NCBI RefSeq assembly: GCF_900096975.1
Contig: NZ_FMYQ01000008.1
Coordinates: 124,001-188,000, forward strand
Reading direction: 5' to 3'
Length of the DNA: 64,000 nucleotides
From: Paraburkholderia lycopersici
Lineage (GTDB): Bacteria; Pseudomonadota; Gammaproteobacteria; Burkholderiales; Burkholderiaceae
Positions 17,974-25,054 of this stretch are shown here, piece by piece. The notes under the pieces are model-generated. The model did no database searches and was not told the DNA's origin. It saw only the letters and a program-made list of their open reading frames with translations. Positions within the stretch are counted from its first letter, which is position 1, and every line of letters begins with the position of its first letter. Made by a program: the position numbers and the translations under genes.

Positions 17974-18111
17974 ATGGCTGGACCATCGTTCAAACCGGGC
18001 CAATACGAGAAGCTGAGTAAAGGTCAAAAGACAATCTACTGGGTTGCCATCGTTATTGGATTTACTCTGATTGCCGGCATCTGGATTTATAAACTCGTTC
18101 TGGCACATTGA
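17974..18111 (+). CDS. 45-residue single-pass membrane protein, candidate immunity protein
   Basis: A 45-codon frame starts 10 bases after the orphan toxin stop with a strong site (GAGGGG, about 6 bases before ATG). The protein has a polar N-terminus (MAGPSFKPGQYEKLSKGQ), then one hydrophobic segment (about residues 21-44, IYWVAIVIGFTLIAGI...). Position and size fit a toxin-immunity pair, and a membrane immunity protein would suggest a toxin acting on or through the membrane. This is inferred from position; no family was recognised. Its last codons form part of the following terminator stem. Confidence 0.6.
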   Translation: MAGPSFKPGQYEKLSKGQKTIYWVAIVIGFTLIAGIWIYKLVLAH

Positions 18112-18156
18112 AACAACAGACCCAGCCTTGAGCTGGGTTTGTTGTTTCAATGTGCC
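18102..18156. terminator. Bidirectional terminator after the orphan toxin/immunity cassette
   Basis: 25-base arms (18102-18126 and 18132-18156) pair with a single G-T wobble around a 5-base loop; the inner arm is GACCCAGC / GCTGGGTT, with T-rich sequence on both sides. It separates the plus-strand cassette from the minus-strand symE remnant and could stop transcripts from both directions. Confidence 0.8.
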
Positions 18157-18158
18157 GT

Positions 18159-18382
18159 TCAATCGTGCGTGATGACGAGCCTGCCGTGTTCGACCTCGAT
18201 CCTCACGTGCTGGCCGGCCTCGAAGCCCGCAAGCTCAAGCCACCGCCCCGAGAGCTTGATCCACGGATAAAGCGGCGGGTCCGTGTGGGTTCGCGCATTG
18301 ATGCGCCGGTATCGCCACGACTGCTGGACGGTGACGCGCCGCTCCGGATGGCGGGCAATGCATTAAGAATGGCATCAGCCAT
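18159..18382 (-). pseudogene. symE: symE-type toxin gene, frameshifted (copy 1)
   Basis: On the minus strand the last ~57 codons (VTVQQSWRYRRINARTHTD, IKLSGRWLELAGFEAG, RIEVEHGRLVI) match the SymE family (PF08845), AbrB-fold SOS-associated type I toxins. A good start (ATG at 18382, AAGGAG upstream) opens MADAILNALPA, but the SymE body lies in another frame, with a stop just before it, consistent with loss of one base near codon 11. It is antisense to and downstream of the orphan CdiA-CT cassette. A second copy follows the CPCC gene at 20367. Confidence 0.8.
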
Positions 18383-18435
18383 GATCAACTCCTTGCTCGA
18401 GTTGGTTGTGGTCAGCGGGCCGCAGGTGTTGGTAG

Positions 18436-19392
18436 CACCTGAATGTCTCCGCAGGCAACGACCTTCGCGTAGCCGGCAGCGTCCTTCACGCGGGCCAGGA
18501 CGTGAGCATGGCCGGCAAGACGGTCACGATTGACTCCGCTTATGACACGTCTTCGCAGGCCGAGCAGCAGAAGGCGCACTCGGCGGGGTTGACGGTCGGC
18601 ATCACCAATCCCGTTGTCTCAGCCGTCCAGACTGCCACGCAGGTGACGAAAGCCGCGCAGCATGTCGATGGCGATCCGCGTCTGCTGGCACTGACGGCTG
18701 CGACGACGGGCCTTGCCGCGAAGAATGCCTACGATGCCGTGGGCGGCGATCCGGTGAAGGCGGCAACCACGGTAGGCATCAACATTTCCCTGGGCGCCAG
18801 CAGTAGTCACAGCAGCGGCGAGGCGCAGTCGAGTATCGCTGTAGGCAGCACTGTCGCGGCGGGTCGTAACGTCACGATTGCAGCAGCGGGTGCAGGAGCC
18901 GACAGCAACGTCAACGTGATCGGCAGCACGATTTCGGCGGGCAACGACGCGTTGCTGGCGGCGCAGGGCAACGTCAACCTTCAGGCTGCGCAGAACACGG
19001 GCAGCCAGCGCAGTAACAGCAGCGGCGCAAGTGCGGGTGTCGGCGTGTCGATTTCGGCGCGTTCGACCAATGGCATCTCGTTCACGGCAAGCGCATCGGG
19101 CAGTCGCGGCAATGCCGACGGCGATTCGACCACGTGGGCAAACACGCACACCGTGGCGGGCGACATGTTCACGGTCCGGTCAGGCGGCGACACGAATCTG
19201 GTGGGCGCGGTGGCCTCGGGCAGGCAGGTCGTGGCCGACGTGGGCGGTAACCTGAACATCCAGAGTCTCCAGGATACGGATCACTACCGCTCGAAGGATC
19301 TGAGCGCAGGCATCGGCGTCAACGCGTGCGTGACGCCGCTGTGTGGGCGTGAACAGCCTGACGACCGGCACGCTCACGTCCAGCGAGATCCT
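18436..19392 (+). pseudogene. Internal fragment of a second tpsA gene (FHA-2 repeats)
   Basis: An open frame enters at about 18,436 (HLNVSAGNDLRVAGS) without a start and encodes FHA-2 haemagglutinin repeats (PF13332), e.g. GINISLGASSSHSS and DVGGNLNIQSLQD, parallel to the TpsA segment around 13,970-14,840 but clearly diverged. Near 19,345 the expected LTTGTLTSSEIL lies in a neighbouring frame, so a small frameshift precedes the end. At 19,393 the fragment is cut by IS3 sequence. It is a relic of another exoprotein gene or a displaced long CdiA-CT donor. Confidence 0.8.
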
Positions 19393-19612
19393 GGCCTTCC
19401 CCCGTTCTGCCGGACGGGTAAATTAGCCCGTCATACGCTGCTCGAACTGAACCGGGCTAAGGAAGTTCAGTGTTGAATGTCGGCGATGCGGGTTGTAGAA
19501 ACGCTCGATGTAGTCGAACACGTCGGCCCGCGCTGTGTCCCTCGTGCGATAGATGCTTCGGTTCACACGTTCGGTCTTCAAGGTGCTGAAGAAGCTTTCC
19601 ATCGCGGCATTG
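19393..19612 (-). mobile_element. Truncated inverted copy of the IS3-family element
   Basis: These 220 bases are the reverse complement of the right end of the complete IS3 element (to 21,786), starting at the same terminal repeat (GGCCTTCCCCCGTTCTGCCG) and covering the last ~60 codons of orfB, including the DDE Glu region. The copy ends at 19,612, where IS110-related sequence begins, so the later insertion or a deletion removed its other end. Confidence 0.88.
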
Positions 19613-19623
19613 GCGCTCCTATG

Positions 19624-20067
19624 TCAAGAAGTGCGTGCTGAATCGGCTAGGTCAGCCAGAATGAGCGGGTACAGTTCCCTGACGATATAGCGCTTCAGGC
19701 AGCGGTGAATCTCCTTGTTCGACATGCCCTCCCTGGTTCGTCGCTCGACGTATGCCCGGGTTCTCGGATCACTGCGCATGCGCACCATGGCAATGGTCCA
19801 CAAGGCATTGTTTGCGGCGCGGTCGCCGCCTCGGTTCAGGCGATGTCGGACCGTTTTGCCAGAAGATGCCTGTAATGGACTCGTGCCACAAAGCGCGGCG
19901 AGAGCGGCATCGCTTTTCAACCGCTCCGGATTGTCGCCTGCAACGGCAACAAGCACTGCCGCCGTTTGAGGCCCAACGCCGAATCGTTCTCGAAGCCGTC
20001 TGGCATGCTTGAGGGTCAGTTGTTCGAGCATCGCGTCGAGCGTCTTGAGTTCCTCCGCGAGCGCCAA
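19624..20067 (-). pseudogene. IS110-family transposase, C-terminal fragment
   Basis: 147 codons on the minus strand match the C-terminal domain of IS110/IS1111 transposases (PF02371): ERFGVGPQTAAVLVAVAGD, LAALCGTSPLQASSGKTV and HRLNRGGDRAANNALW. The N-terminal DEDD catalytic domain is absent, so it is inactive. The 5' end is lost next to the CPCC gene and the 3' end abuts the IS3 fragment. Confidence 0.88.
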
Positions 20068-20113
20068 AGACGATGTTCAAACCGGCGGCTGGAATGGACT
20101 ATTGGAATAGACA

Positions 20114-20323
20114 ATGATGCAAGAGAAAGAAAGTGGCTTACCCTGCCCATGCTGTGAAAGCTTGACGATTGGTGTACGAGGCGATTATGAAATCTGCCCT
20201 GTGTGCGGCTGGGAAGACGATCCAGTGCAATCAGATGATCCAGCATTCGCAGGAGGCGCCAATCGAAGCAGCCTGAATGAGGCTCGCAAGCATTGGCGGA
20301 CAACGAAAACGAAGGTGCATTAA
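20114..20323 (+). CDS. CPCC-family cysteine-rich protein, possible orphan immunity gene
   Basis: A 69-residue protein with the CPCC family signature (PF14206): LPCPCCESLTIG near the N-terminus and EICPVCGWEDDPVQ, four Cys pairs likely binding one zinc, then ANRSSLNEARKHW. Family members are frequent in polymorphic toxin loci, where some are thought to act as immunity proteins; that role is inferred here from its place among displaced CdiA cassettes. No toxin precedes it; an IS110 fragment does. It is followed by a terminator and an antisense symE relic, the same arrangement as the orphan cassette at 17,169-18,382. Confidence 0.8.
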   Translation: MMQEKESGLPCPCCESLTIGVRGDYEICPVCGWEDDPVQSDDPAFAGGANRSSLNEARKHWRTTKTKVH

Positions 20324-20356
20324 AAACAACCCCGGCCTTGGCCGGGGTTGTTGTTT
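20323..20356. terminator. Rho-independent terminator after the CPCC gene
   Basis: AACAACCCCGGCC and GGCCGGGGTTGTT form a 13-base perfect stem with a 2-base gap at its tip, flanked by A-rich and T-rich sequence. It begins at the CPCC stop codon and could work in both directions, between the CPCC gene and the symE relic. Confidence 0.82.
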
Positions 20357-20366
20357 GCAGGGCTGT

Positions 20367-20540
20367 TCAATCGTGCATGATGACAAGCCTGCCGTGTTCG
20401 ACTTCGATCCTCACGTGCTGGCCGGCCTCGAAGCCCGCGAGCTCAAGCCACCGCCCCGAGAGCTTGATTCACGGATAAAGCGGCGGCTCGGTGCGGGTTC
20501 GCGCATTGATGCGCCGGTAGCGCCACGACTGCTGGACAGT
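20367..20540 (-). pseudogene. symE: symE-type toxin gene, truncated with internal stop (copy 2)
   Basis: The minus strand encodes the SymE body (TVQQSWRYRRINARTRTE, LSGRWLELAGFEAG, RIEVEHGRLVI), over 90% identical in DNA to copy 1. The conserved Trp codon in PLYPWIKL is TGA here, giving an in-frame stop, and the 5' end is cut at 20,541 by the complete IS3 element. It is not expected to make a functional toxin. Confidence 0.82.
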
Positions 20541-20599
20541 GGCCTTCCCCCGTTCTGCCGGACACATCAGCTAAGCTGACGTAATCCGACGAGGACGGA

Positions 20600-20896
20600 A
20601 TGAGCAAAACGAGAAGGCACTTCACCGACGAATTTAAACGCGAAGCGGTCCGGCTATGCAACGAGTCGGGGGCCGTCTTAACCCAGATAGCGCGTGACCT
20701 TGGCATTGGCGAGAACCTGCTGCACCGTTGGGTCAGGCTGGCGCGAGATGGGGCGCTGGAGATGGACGCCAGCAAGCCACTGCGAGCCGAAGCACTTTCC
20801 GAAGTGCAGCGCTTGCAGCGCGAGTTGAGGCGGGTCACGATGGAACGCGACATTCTAAGAAAAGCGCTCGGCTACTTCGCGAAGGACCCGCAGTGA
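20600..20896 (+). CDS. IS3-family transposase OrfA (helix-turn-helix)
   Basis: 98 residues of the transposase_8 / InsE type: TDEFKREAVRLCNESGA, a helix-turn-helix (QIARDLGIGENLLHRWV) and a C-terminal leucine-zipper-like helix (ALSEVQRLQRELRRVTMERDI is its core). It binds the terminal repeats. Its TGA overlaps the GTG of orfB (GTGA). The orfB frame is open far upstream within orfA, so a -1 frameshift (for example near AAGAAAAG) could give the OrfAB fusion typical of IS3 elements. Confidence 0.92.
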   Translation: MSKTRRHFTDEFKREAVRLCNESGAVLTQIARDLGIGENLLHRWVRLARDGALEMDASKPLRAEALSEVQRLQRELRRVTMERDILRKALGYFAKDPQ

Positions 20897-21756
20897 AGTA
20901 TGCCTGGATAGTACGGCAGCGCGGCGTCTGGCCGACTCGGGCCATGTGCCGGTTGCTCGGGGTCTCGCATAGCGGCTTCTACGAATGGCTCGGCCGGTCA
21001 CCGGGCAAGCGTTCGCAGGAGAATGTTCGACTCACGCGGCTGGTCCGGGAAAGTTTCGAGTCAAGCGACAAGACCTACGGTAGCCCACGCATCTGGCACG
21101 ATCTGCGTGCAGCGGGCGAACGCTGTGGAGTGAATCGTGTTGCCCGATTGATGCAGCAGGCCGGATTGCAGGCTCGACAGCGGCGACGTCGCATGCCTGG
21201 CAATTCAGGGGCTGCTGCGGCTCACGGCATCGCGCCGAATTACCTGCAACGCCAGTTTGAAGCTGACGCGCCGAACCGGAAATGGGTCGCCGACTTTACC
21301 TATATCTGGACTGCAGAAGGCTGGGTGTTCGTTGCCGCCGTGATGGACTTGTACTCGCGCCGCATCGTCGGCTGGTCAATGAGCAACACGATGCATGCGA
21401 AGATGGTGGCCGACGCATTACTGATGGCGCTCTGGCGACGTGGCCGGCCCGCGCAACTGATACACCACAGCGACCAGGGCAGTCAGTACACCAGCGAGGA
21501 CTTCCAGTCGCTACTCAGGCAGCAAGGCATTACCTGCAGCATGAGCCGTCGCGGGGACTGCTGGGACAATGCCGCGATGGAAAGCTTCTTCAGCACCTTG
21601 AAGACCGAACGTGTGAACCGAAGCATCTATCGCACGAGGGACACAGCGCGGGCCGACGTGTTCGACTACATCGAGCGTTTCTACAACCCGCATCGCCGAC
21701 ATTCAACACTGAACTTCCTTAGCCCGGTTCAGTTCGAGCAGCGTATGACGGGCTAA
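20893..21756 (+). CDS. IS3-family transposase OrfB (DDE integrase domain)
   Basis: 287 residues from GTG. It has an N-terminal HTH_21 segment (KTYGSPRIWHDLRAAGERCG) and an rve integrase core (PF00665) with the DDE triad: Asp in WVADFTYIW, Asp in HHSDQGSQYTS and Glu in NAAMESFFSTLK. The C-terminus has the usual YNPHRRHSTLNFLSPVQFE. All catalytic residues are present and both terminal repeats are intact, so the element may still be active. It probably works mainly as an OrfAB frameshift product. Confidence 0.92.
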   Translation: MKYAWIVRQRGVWPTRAMCRLLGVSHSGFYEWLGRSPGKRSQENVRLTRLVRESFESSDKTYGSPRIWHDLRAAGERCGVNRVARLMQQAGLQARQRRRRMPGNSGAAAAHGIAPNYLQRQFEADAPNRKWVADFTYIWTAEGWVFVAAVMDLYSRRIVGWSMSNTMHAKMVADALLMALWRRGRPAQLIHHSDQGSQYTSEDFQSLLRQQGITCSMSRRGDCWDNAAMESFFSTLKTERVNRSIYRTRDTARADVFDYIERFYNPHRRHSTLNFLSPVQFEQRMTG

Positions 21757-21840
21757 TTTACCCGTCCGGCAGAACGGGGGAAGGCCAGTTTACCGGAGGC
21801 CGCTCACCGGCAGCGCCGGTTGTGGTGCGGGTCGATCAGA

Positions 21841-22320
21841 TCAGTGCATGTATGTGACGCGACGCGCACGGTCGCTCAACTGCAGGCCTGCGTCGAGCAG
21901 CGCGATCGCGAACCAGCGTGCGGACTTGAGCATGCCGCTCACGCTCGGCATGGGCAGCCAGTCGTTGAGCAACTGCACGGCGGCTTCGCTGCGCGTGGAC
22001 TGCAGGAGCGCGATGACCTGCAGCAGCGAGCCTTCGTCCTTCGCAAGTTCGGAGGCGCAGCGGCAGCGCGTGTCGAGCGGCCGGGACGAGGCGCGGCACA
22101 GCGTGCCCATCAGCAGATCGAAGTGGCCGATTCCCGCCACGCCGAGTCCCGCTTCGACGAGCACGCTGCGCCAGCTTTCCGCCTTGGCATAGGCGTCGCA
22201 GTGCGGGCGCAGCCAGGTGCGCACGGCGCGCAGGACGGTCTGTTCGGCGCTGTCGGGATGCTGGACGAAGGAGTCGTCGATCAGCGTGTCATTTCTCGCG
22301 AAAGGGGCGGTGTGGTTCAT
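21841..22320 (-). CDS. Conserved hypothetical protein next to a Fur-type palindrome
   Basis: A 159-residue soluble protein with a strong ribosome site (AGGAGG, 5 bases before ATG). No family was recognised. It is predicted mainly helical, with Trp/Leu-rich helices (TVLRAVRTWLRPHCDAYAK, VQLLNDWLPMPSVSGML) and several Cys. The only contextual clue is the large inverted repeat with Fur-box character about 180 bases upstream, which suggests iron-controlled expression. The codon bias is like the chromosome, so it lies outside the accessory island and marks its right edge. Confidence 0.7.
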   Translation of the reverse strand: MNHTAPFARNDTLIDDSFVQHPDSAEQTVLRAVRTWLRPHCDAYAKAESWRSVLVEAGLGVAGIGHFDLLMGTLCRASSRPLDTRCRCASELAKDEGSLLQVIALLQSTRSEAAVQLLNDWLPMPSVSGMLKSARWFAIALLDAGLQLSDRARRVTYMH

Positions 22321-22494
22321 GGAGCCTCCTGTCGGCCGGCGTGAGTGCTTTAGCTGTCGATCCGGAACGGGTGCGCTTCCGCGCTTGCTCCGGGCCTATG
22401 CAAATCTGGCGAACGAATCGGGGTGCTGCCCGCGCGCCACGACTCATCATCCGAGTCGTGGCCGGTCGTCCGGCATGAGTTCCATTTTCGGACA

Positions 22495-22535
22495 AATCAT
22501 CATCAAATGCAAATGATTCTCATTTGATGATGATT
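22495..22535. promoter_or_regulatory. Fur-type operator inside a 15-bp-arm palindrome
   Basis: AATCATCATCAAATG (22495-22509) and CATTTGATGATGATT (22521-22535) are perfect inverted repeats separated by 11 bases. The central 19-mer read on the minus strand, TCAAATGAGAATCATTTGC, fits the Fur consensus (GATAATGATAATCATTATC) well. The extended repeats could hold overlapping Fur dimers. It sits between the divergent unknown gene (minus strand) and a possible sRNA (plus strand). Confidence 0.75.
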
Positions 22536-22552
22536 CGACGAATGATAAGACC

Positions 22553-22694
22553 TGGCGCCGCTGGGAAAAGACTGTTCCAGCCGGGCTGCTTAATGAGGGA
22601 TAAGCGAGACGCTAAAGTGCCGGCATGCGTGTTCCAGTCCCTGGCACATCGTGAGAGTTGGCCCCGGCCCCATGAAGGCCGGGGCTTTTTTTTT
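22553..22694 (+). ncRNA. Candidate Fur-regulated small RNA
   Basis: Downstream of the Fur palindrome there is no open frame of coding character, but a very strong terminator follows: GCCCCGGCC (22661-22669), GGCCGGGGC (22677-22685), then nine T. TTGATG and a TAAGAC-like -10, both overlapping or abutting the operator, would start a transcript of about 140 nt near 22,553. Iron-repressed sRNAs of the RyhB/PrrF kind have this layout, and Burkholderia has one called BrrF. Identity with BrrF cannot be tested here. The start position is a guess; the terminator is solid. Confidence 0.5.
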
Positions 22695-22773
22695 GCGCCG
22701 CGCAAGGGCCTTCATCGCGGAACTGGTACGGATTTTGACCGGTGCGCAGGGCCATATCCCGACACATAAGTCA

Positions 22774-22909
22774 TTGAACCGAAAGAAACAAGTAAGGTAT
22801 TATTCGGGCCGCGCAGCGCGACTGCCTGCCGCGCGTCACAGCGCCCTGGGAGTCGAAAGCGCTGCTTTTGCGATCAGAAATGGGCCGTAACAGCCCATTT
22901 GTTGTTTTT
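22774..22909 (+). ncRNA. Candidate small RNA or leader: promoter and terminator 100 nt apart
   Basis: TTGAAC (22774-22779) and TATTAT (22798-22803) with an 18-base spacer form a good sigma-70 promoter. About 75 bases further, AAATGGGC / GCCCATTT (22878-22900) is followed by GTTGTTTTT, a Rho-independent terminator. No frame of coding character lies between. The transcript would be about 100 nt. It could instead be an attenuated leader of the nuoM-like gene. Confidence 0.35.
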
Positions 22910-23166
22910 CGTCTTAGTATGTTTCTTAATAAAAACAATGACTTGTGTCAATCGTAGATCCGGCCCGTGTTGTTGCGCTGCAAAACTTCCGTATTCCGTT
23001 TACCCTCGTTAACCCTTGAACGTGTGTTGCATTTCGCCTCGTCGCTGACAAATACATTACAGCCAGCCTGGTCCGATTTTCACCCCGCGTTAATCTTTCA
23101 AATTGCTTTCGCACCAGAGCGTGCGTTGTCGAAGCTTTTGCTCCGCATTTTTAAGGTCCCGTTGAA

Positions 23167-24717
23167 ATGCAATCCGTTCCATTCCTGAGTCTGGCGATCT
23201 GGATTCCCATCCTGTTCGGCGTGGCTGTGCTGCGCCTCGGGTCGGATCGTCATCCGCAGCGCGCTCGCTGGCTCGCTCTTATTGGTGCCATCGTCGGCCT
23301 GCTGCTGACCTTCCCGCTCATCTCCGGCTTCGACAACCATGCGGCCGGCATGCAGTTCGTCGAGTTCCGCGACTGGCTGCCTGAATTCGGCGTGGCGTGG
23401 CGACTCGGTATCGACGGTATTTCGATGTGGCTCGTGGTGCTGACCGCGTTCACGACGCTCGTGATCGTGATCGCCTCGTGGGAATCGATCACGGTGCGCG
23501 TCGCCCAGTACTTCGGCGCGTTCCTGATTCTCTCGGGCCTGATGGTCGGCACCTTCGCGGCGACCGACGGCATGCTGTTCTTCGTATTCTTCGAAGCTAC
23601 GCTGATCCCGCTGTACCTGCTGATCGGCACGTGGGGCAACGCGCGCCGCACCTACGCCGCGGTCAAGTTCTTCTTCTTCTCGCTCGCCGGCTCGCTGCTG
23701 ATGCTGGTGTCGATGCTGTATCTCTACAGCCAGTCGCACACCTTCGACATGTCCGCGTGGCACAGCCTCACGCTCGGCTTCGTTCCTCAGATCCTGGTGT
23801 TCATCGGCTTCTTCGCGGCCTTCGCGGTGAAGGTGCCGATGTGGCCGTTCCACACGTGGCTGCCCGACGTTCACCTCGAAGCGCCCACCGGCGCGACCGT
23901 GCTGATGGCCATGCTCAAGCTCGGCGGCTACGGCTTCCTGCGCTTCACGCTGCCGATCACGCCCGACGCCGCGCACTTCTTCGCGCCGGCGATCATCACG
24001 CTCTCGCTCGTGGCCGTCGTGTACTCGAGCCTGCTCGCGCTCGCGCAGACCGACATGACCAAGCTGCTCGCGTACTCGACGGTCGCCCACATGGGTCTCG
24101 TCACGCTGGGCCTGTTCCTCTTCAACCAGATCGGCACCGAAGGCGCGATCGTGCAGATGATCTCGTACGGCTTCGTTTCGGGCGCGTTGCTGCTCTCGGT
24201 AGGCGTGCTGTTCGACCGTACCAGGACGCGTACGATCTCGGCCTATGGCGGAATCGTCAACGTGATGCCGCGCTACGCGACCTTCATGATGCTGTTCTGC
24301 ATGGCCAACCTCGGCCTGCCGGGCACGTCGGGCTTCGTGGGCGAGTTCATGGTCATCATGGGCGCGATCCGCGTGAACTTCTGGATCGGCGCGATTGCCG
24401 CGACGACCATCATTTTGAGCGCTGCGTACACCCTGTGGATGTACAAGCGCGTGATCTTTGGCGCTGTGGCGAACAAGGGCGTCGCGAAGCTGGCCGACAT
24501 CGGCCGTCGCGAGTCGCTGATCTTCGCTTCGCTCGCGGCGCTGGTGCTGGTGATGGGCCTCTATCCGAAGCCCTTCACCGACGCGATCGAGCTCTCGGCG
24601 GCGAACCTCGTCACCCAGGCCGGACGCAGCAAGCAACCCGTCGACGACGCAGCGCCTGCCGACGCAGTGCGCGCGGGCACGGACGTTCGTGCGTCGCAGC
24701 CGCATTCGCCGACGTGA
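23167..24717 (+). CDS. NuoM-like proton-pumping subunit (orphan)
   Basis: A 516-residue polytopic membrane protein of the NADH-quinone oxidoreductase subunit M / Mrp antiporter family (PF00361). It keeps the channel residues of the family, e.g. the Glu of WESITVRVAQYFGAF and FEATLIPLYLLIGTWG, Lys in VKVPMWPFHTWLPDVHLEAP, and DMTKLLAYSTVAHMG. No other nuo gene is nearby; it is followed by a terminator and then cyoABCD. It is probably a second NuoM copy used with another complex or a stand-alone antiporter-like protein. The ribosome site is weak (AAGG about 12 bases upstream). The 35-residue polar C-terminal tail is longer than in standard NuoM. Confidence 0.85.
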   Translation: MQSVPFLSLAIWIPILFGVAVLRLGSDRHPQRARWLALIGAIVGLLLTFPLISGFDNHAAGMQFVEFRDWLPEFGVAWRLGIDGISMWLVVLTAFTTLVIVIASWESITVRVAQYFGAFLILSGLMVGTFAATDGMLFFVFFEATLIPLYLLIGTWGNARRTYAAVKFFFFSLAGSLLMLVSMLYLYSQSHTFDMSAWHSLTLGFVPQILVFIGFFAAFAVKVPMWPFHTWLPDVHLEAPTGATVLMAMLKLGGYGFLRFTLPITPDAAHFFAPAIITLSLVAVVYSSLLALAQTDMTKLLAYSTVAHMGLVTLGLFLFNQIGTEGAIVQMISYGFVSGALLLSVGVLFDRTRTRTISAYGGIVNVMPRYATFMMLFCMANLGLPGTSGFVGEFMVIMGAIRVNFWIGAIAATTIILSAAYTLWMYKRVIFGAVANKGVAKLADIGRRESLIFASLAALVLVMGLYPKPFTDAIELSAANLVTQAGRSKQPVDDAAPADAVRAGTDVRASQPHSPT

Positions 24718-24739
24718 TTTCATAACAGGTTGACGACGC

Positions 24740-24781
24740 AACGAAGCGCCGTACCGCTGGAAGGCGGTGCGGCGTTTCGTT
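24740..24781 (+). terminator. Terminator after the nuoM-like gene
   Basis: 18-base arms (24740-24757 and 24764-24781) pair with two G-T wobbles around a 6-base loop, 22 bases after the stop codon. The T tract is short, so efficiency is uncertain. Confidence 0.7.
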
Positions 24782-25054
24782 ACGTGTAAGGGTTTTCGAA
24801 TCTGCGATTCGAAAAGAGCCGCGGCGAGCCGTTGTCAAGGGCGGAGTGGGGCGCGCGTGCGTGTGTTCCCGAGGCGCGACAAACCTCGCGAACGCATGCG
24901 ACAAAGTGTCTCAATCCTCTTTTGACAAAGGTCATTTTCCACATTCATTGATTGCGAAATATCAAAGCGGCTGTATGATGCGGGCGCGCTTCCTTTGTCG
25001 GATGTCAGGGGATGTGTCCGGAACTATTCAATGAATGAATTTCAGGCAAACGTG

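Larger units (their letters stand above)
20541..21786 (+). mobile_element. Complete IS3-family insertion sequence (1,246 bp)
   Basis: Perfect terminal inverted repeats of at least 23 bases (left begins GGCCTTCCCCCGTTCTGCCG, right ends CGGCAGAACGGGGGAAGGCC) enclose two overlapping transposase frames. AGT directly before the left end and directly after the right end is a probable 3-bp target duplication. It interrupts the 5' part of symE copy 2. An inverted partial copy lies 1 kb upstream. Confidence 0.92.

Noticed and set aside
21787..21840. Continuation of symE copy 2 beyond the IS3 element
   Set aside because: After removing the IS and one AGT copy, the sequence does not align with symE copy 1 upstream of VTVQQ; only weak similarity, so no 5' part is annotated.
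24948..24966. TTGAT...ATCAA inverted repeat before cyoA as an FNR/ANR site
   Set aside because: The half sites are separated by 8 bases instead of the 4 needed, so it is not called, although oxygen control of cyo would make sense.
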